From an uncultured Adlercreutzia sp. (GTDB lineage Bacteria; Actinomycetota; Coriobacteriia; Coriobacteriales; Eggerthellaceae), in the NCBI GenBank assembly GCA_910589165.1, contig CAJUSP010000017.1, positions 1 to 47,730 of the forward strand: a stretch of 47,730 bases of DNA. Direction: 5' to 3'. Shown here in pieces: positions 47,208 to 47,730 of this stretch (position 1 is the first letter of the stretch; every line of letters begins with the position of its first letter). The notes beneath the pieces are model-generated. The model searched no databases. It was given only the letters and a program-made list of their open reading frames with translations, and was not told the DNA's origin. Both the position numbers and the translations under genes were made by a program.

Positions 47208-47579
47208 ATGAACTTCATCATTCGCTGGATCGTCACTGCCATCGCCGTGGCCGCGGCCGTGTGGCTCGTGCCCGGCATCGAGATCATCAGCAACGGCGCC
47301 TCGTGGGCGGGCATTGTGTTCTTCGCCCTTATCCTGTCGCTCATCAACATGTCAGTGAAGCCGCTGCTGCAGGTGCTCTCGCTGCCGGTGACCGTGCTCA
47401 CGCTGGGCATCTTCTACCTGGTGGTGAACACGCTTTTGCTGTACCTGGCCGCCTGGCTCGCCAACGGCCTGTTCGGCGCAGGCTTCTACATCGCCAGTTT
47501 CGGAAGCGCCTTCGTGGCCTCCATCGTCATCTCCATCGTAAGCGCCATCGTGAACTCGCTCGTGGGCAACGACGCGTAG
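47208..47579 (+). CDS. Small four-helix membrane protein, YvlD / mycobacterial-type phage holin family
   Basis: 123 residues from ATG 47208-47210 behind a perfect AAAAGGAGGT; the frame extends further upstream but only into rlmD. Four membrane segments: FIIRWIVTAIAVAAAVWLVP, WAGIVFFALILSLINMSVKP, LGIFYLVVNTLLLYLAAWLA and FGSAFVASIVISIVSAIVNS. VKPLLQVLSLPVTVLTLGIF is the family signature. Cellular function is unknown despite the holin name. It is divergent from rlmD; a TTGACA at 47173-47178 may be part of its promoter, though no matching -10 is clear. Confidence 0.88.
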   Translation: MNFIIRWIVTAIAVAAAVWLVPGIEIISNGASWAGIVFFALILSLINMSVKPLLQVLSLPVTVLTLGIFYLVVNTLLLYLAAWLANGLFGAGFYIASFGSAFVASIVISIVSAIVNSLVGNDA

Positions 47580-47730
47580 GAGGGCGCGCAACCGGTGGCC
47601 AAGGCCGAGCCCAGGAGAGCTTGCCGCCGAGCGTCCGCGCCGCCTCGCCCGCCGCGCGCCAATTCCCGGTTCCCCTTTTAATATGAGTAGAACATTGTCA
47701 AGTGGCAATAAAGGCCCAAACCAGGAATTT
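47580..47730. other. Non-coding right end
   Basis: No gene, repeat or RNA could be supported here. The last 60 bp become A/T-rich (CCTTTTAATATGAG, AAGTGGCAATAAAG) and may belong to the promoter of a gene beyond the window. Confidence 0.4.

Noticed and set aside
1..47730. CRISPR arrays, prophage, insertion sequences, rRNA and tRNA genes
   Set aside because: No regularly spaced direct repeats with unique spacers, no transposase or phage structural gene, and no tRNA- or rRNA-like sequence was found by reading.

Overview
The window is GC-rich, densely coding chromosomal DNA with most genes on the minus strand. The gene content points to an anaerobic actinobacterium of the Coriobacteriia, most likely Eggerthellaceae (relatives of Eggerthella, Gordonibacter, Adlercreutzia). 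The reasons are a Tat-exported DMSO-reductase-type molybdoenzyme operon, a formate-centred one-carbon cluster, a sortase-anchored giant protein ending in an LAQT(S)D-type signal, and a TsaB-RimI-TsaD fusion. The family assignment is inference; no rRNA or tRNA gene was seen.

Layout. 1-5933 (minus): molybdoenzyme operon with catalytic subunit, four-cluster ferredoxin, NrfD anchor, an internal terminator-like hairpin, a two-repeat CX4CH membrane protein, a DUF4405 cytochrome-b-like protein and a TorD-type chaperone cut by the window edge. 5934-6580: operator-like direct repeats, then a small holin-like toxin candidate with a probable convergent antisense RNA. 6580-9105 (minus): tightly overlapping orphan NrfD, YtrA-type GntR regulator and SPFH protein; the upstream site matches one in front of the molybdoenzyme operon. 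9293-17535 (minus): complete kdpFABCDE potassium uptake and sensing operon. 17658-21024: tRNA t6A genes (TsaB-RimI-TsaD in one polypeptide, and TsaE). 21037-25357: formate channel, FolD, FchA and formate-THF ligase. 25547-27150: coaX and a divergent orphan response regulator. 27270-31773: bioY, a MATE exporter, birA, and a folP-folK fusion. 32083-34959: ftsH and hpt. 35222-42958: a 2578-residue repeat-rich surface protein whose promoter region carries an 11-base homopolymer tract. 43316-47163: HTH regulator, maf, tilS and rlmD. 47208-47579 (plus): small 4-TM membrane protein.

How the genes fit together. The molybdoenzyme module would pass quinol electrons through NrfD and the ferredoxin to the exported active site; the substrate cannot be read from sequence. 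The formate cluster makes and interconverts formyl-, methenyl- and methylene-THF. FolD lacks the catalytic lysine needed for cyclohydrolase activity, so FchA next door probably supplies that step. bioY and birA form a biotin uptake and attachment pair. tilS, hpt and ftsH, which are commonly adjacent in bacteria, are here separated by the giant surface-protein gene, the HTH gene and maf.

Two families of short palindromic repeats run through the window. One has a CCGTAGGG edge and occurs in frame inside essential genes (the tsaB/tsaD fusion and rlmD). The other has a GTGAGACA edge and is mostly intergenic, forming a perfect 35-bp inverted pair upstream of the giant gene. The most interesting signals are the homopolymer tract in the surface-protein promoter, the type I toxin-antitoxin-like locus, the repeat-bearing triple fusion, and the shared 10-bp-period operator of the two NrfD loci.
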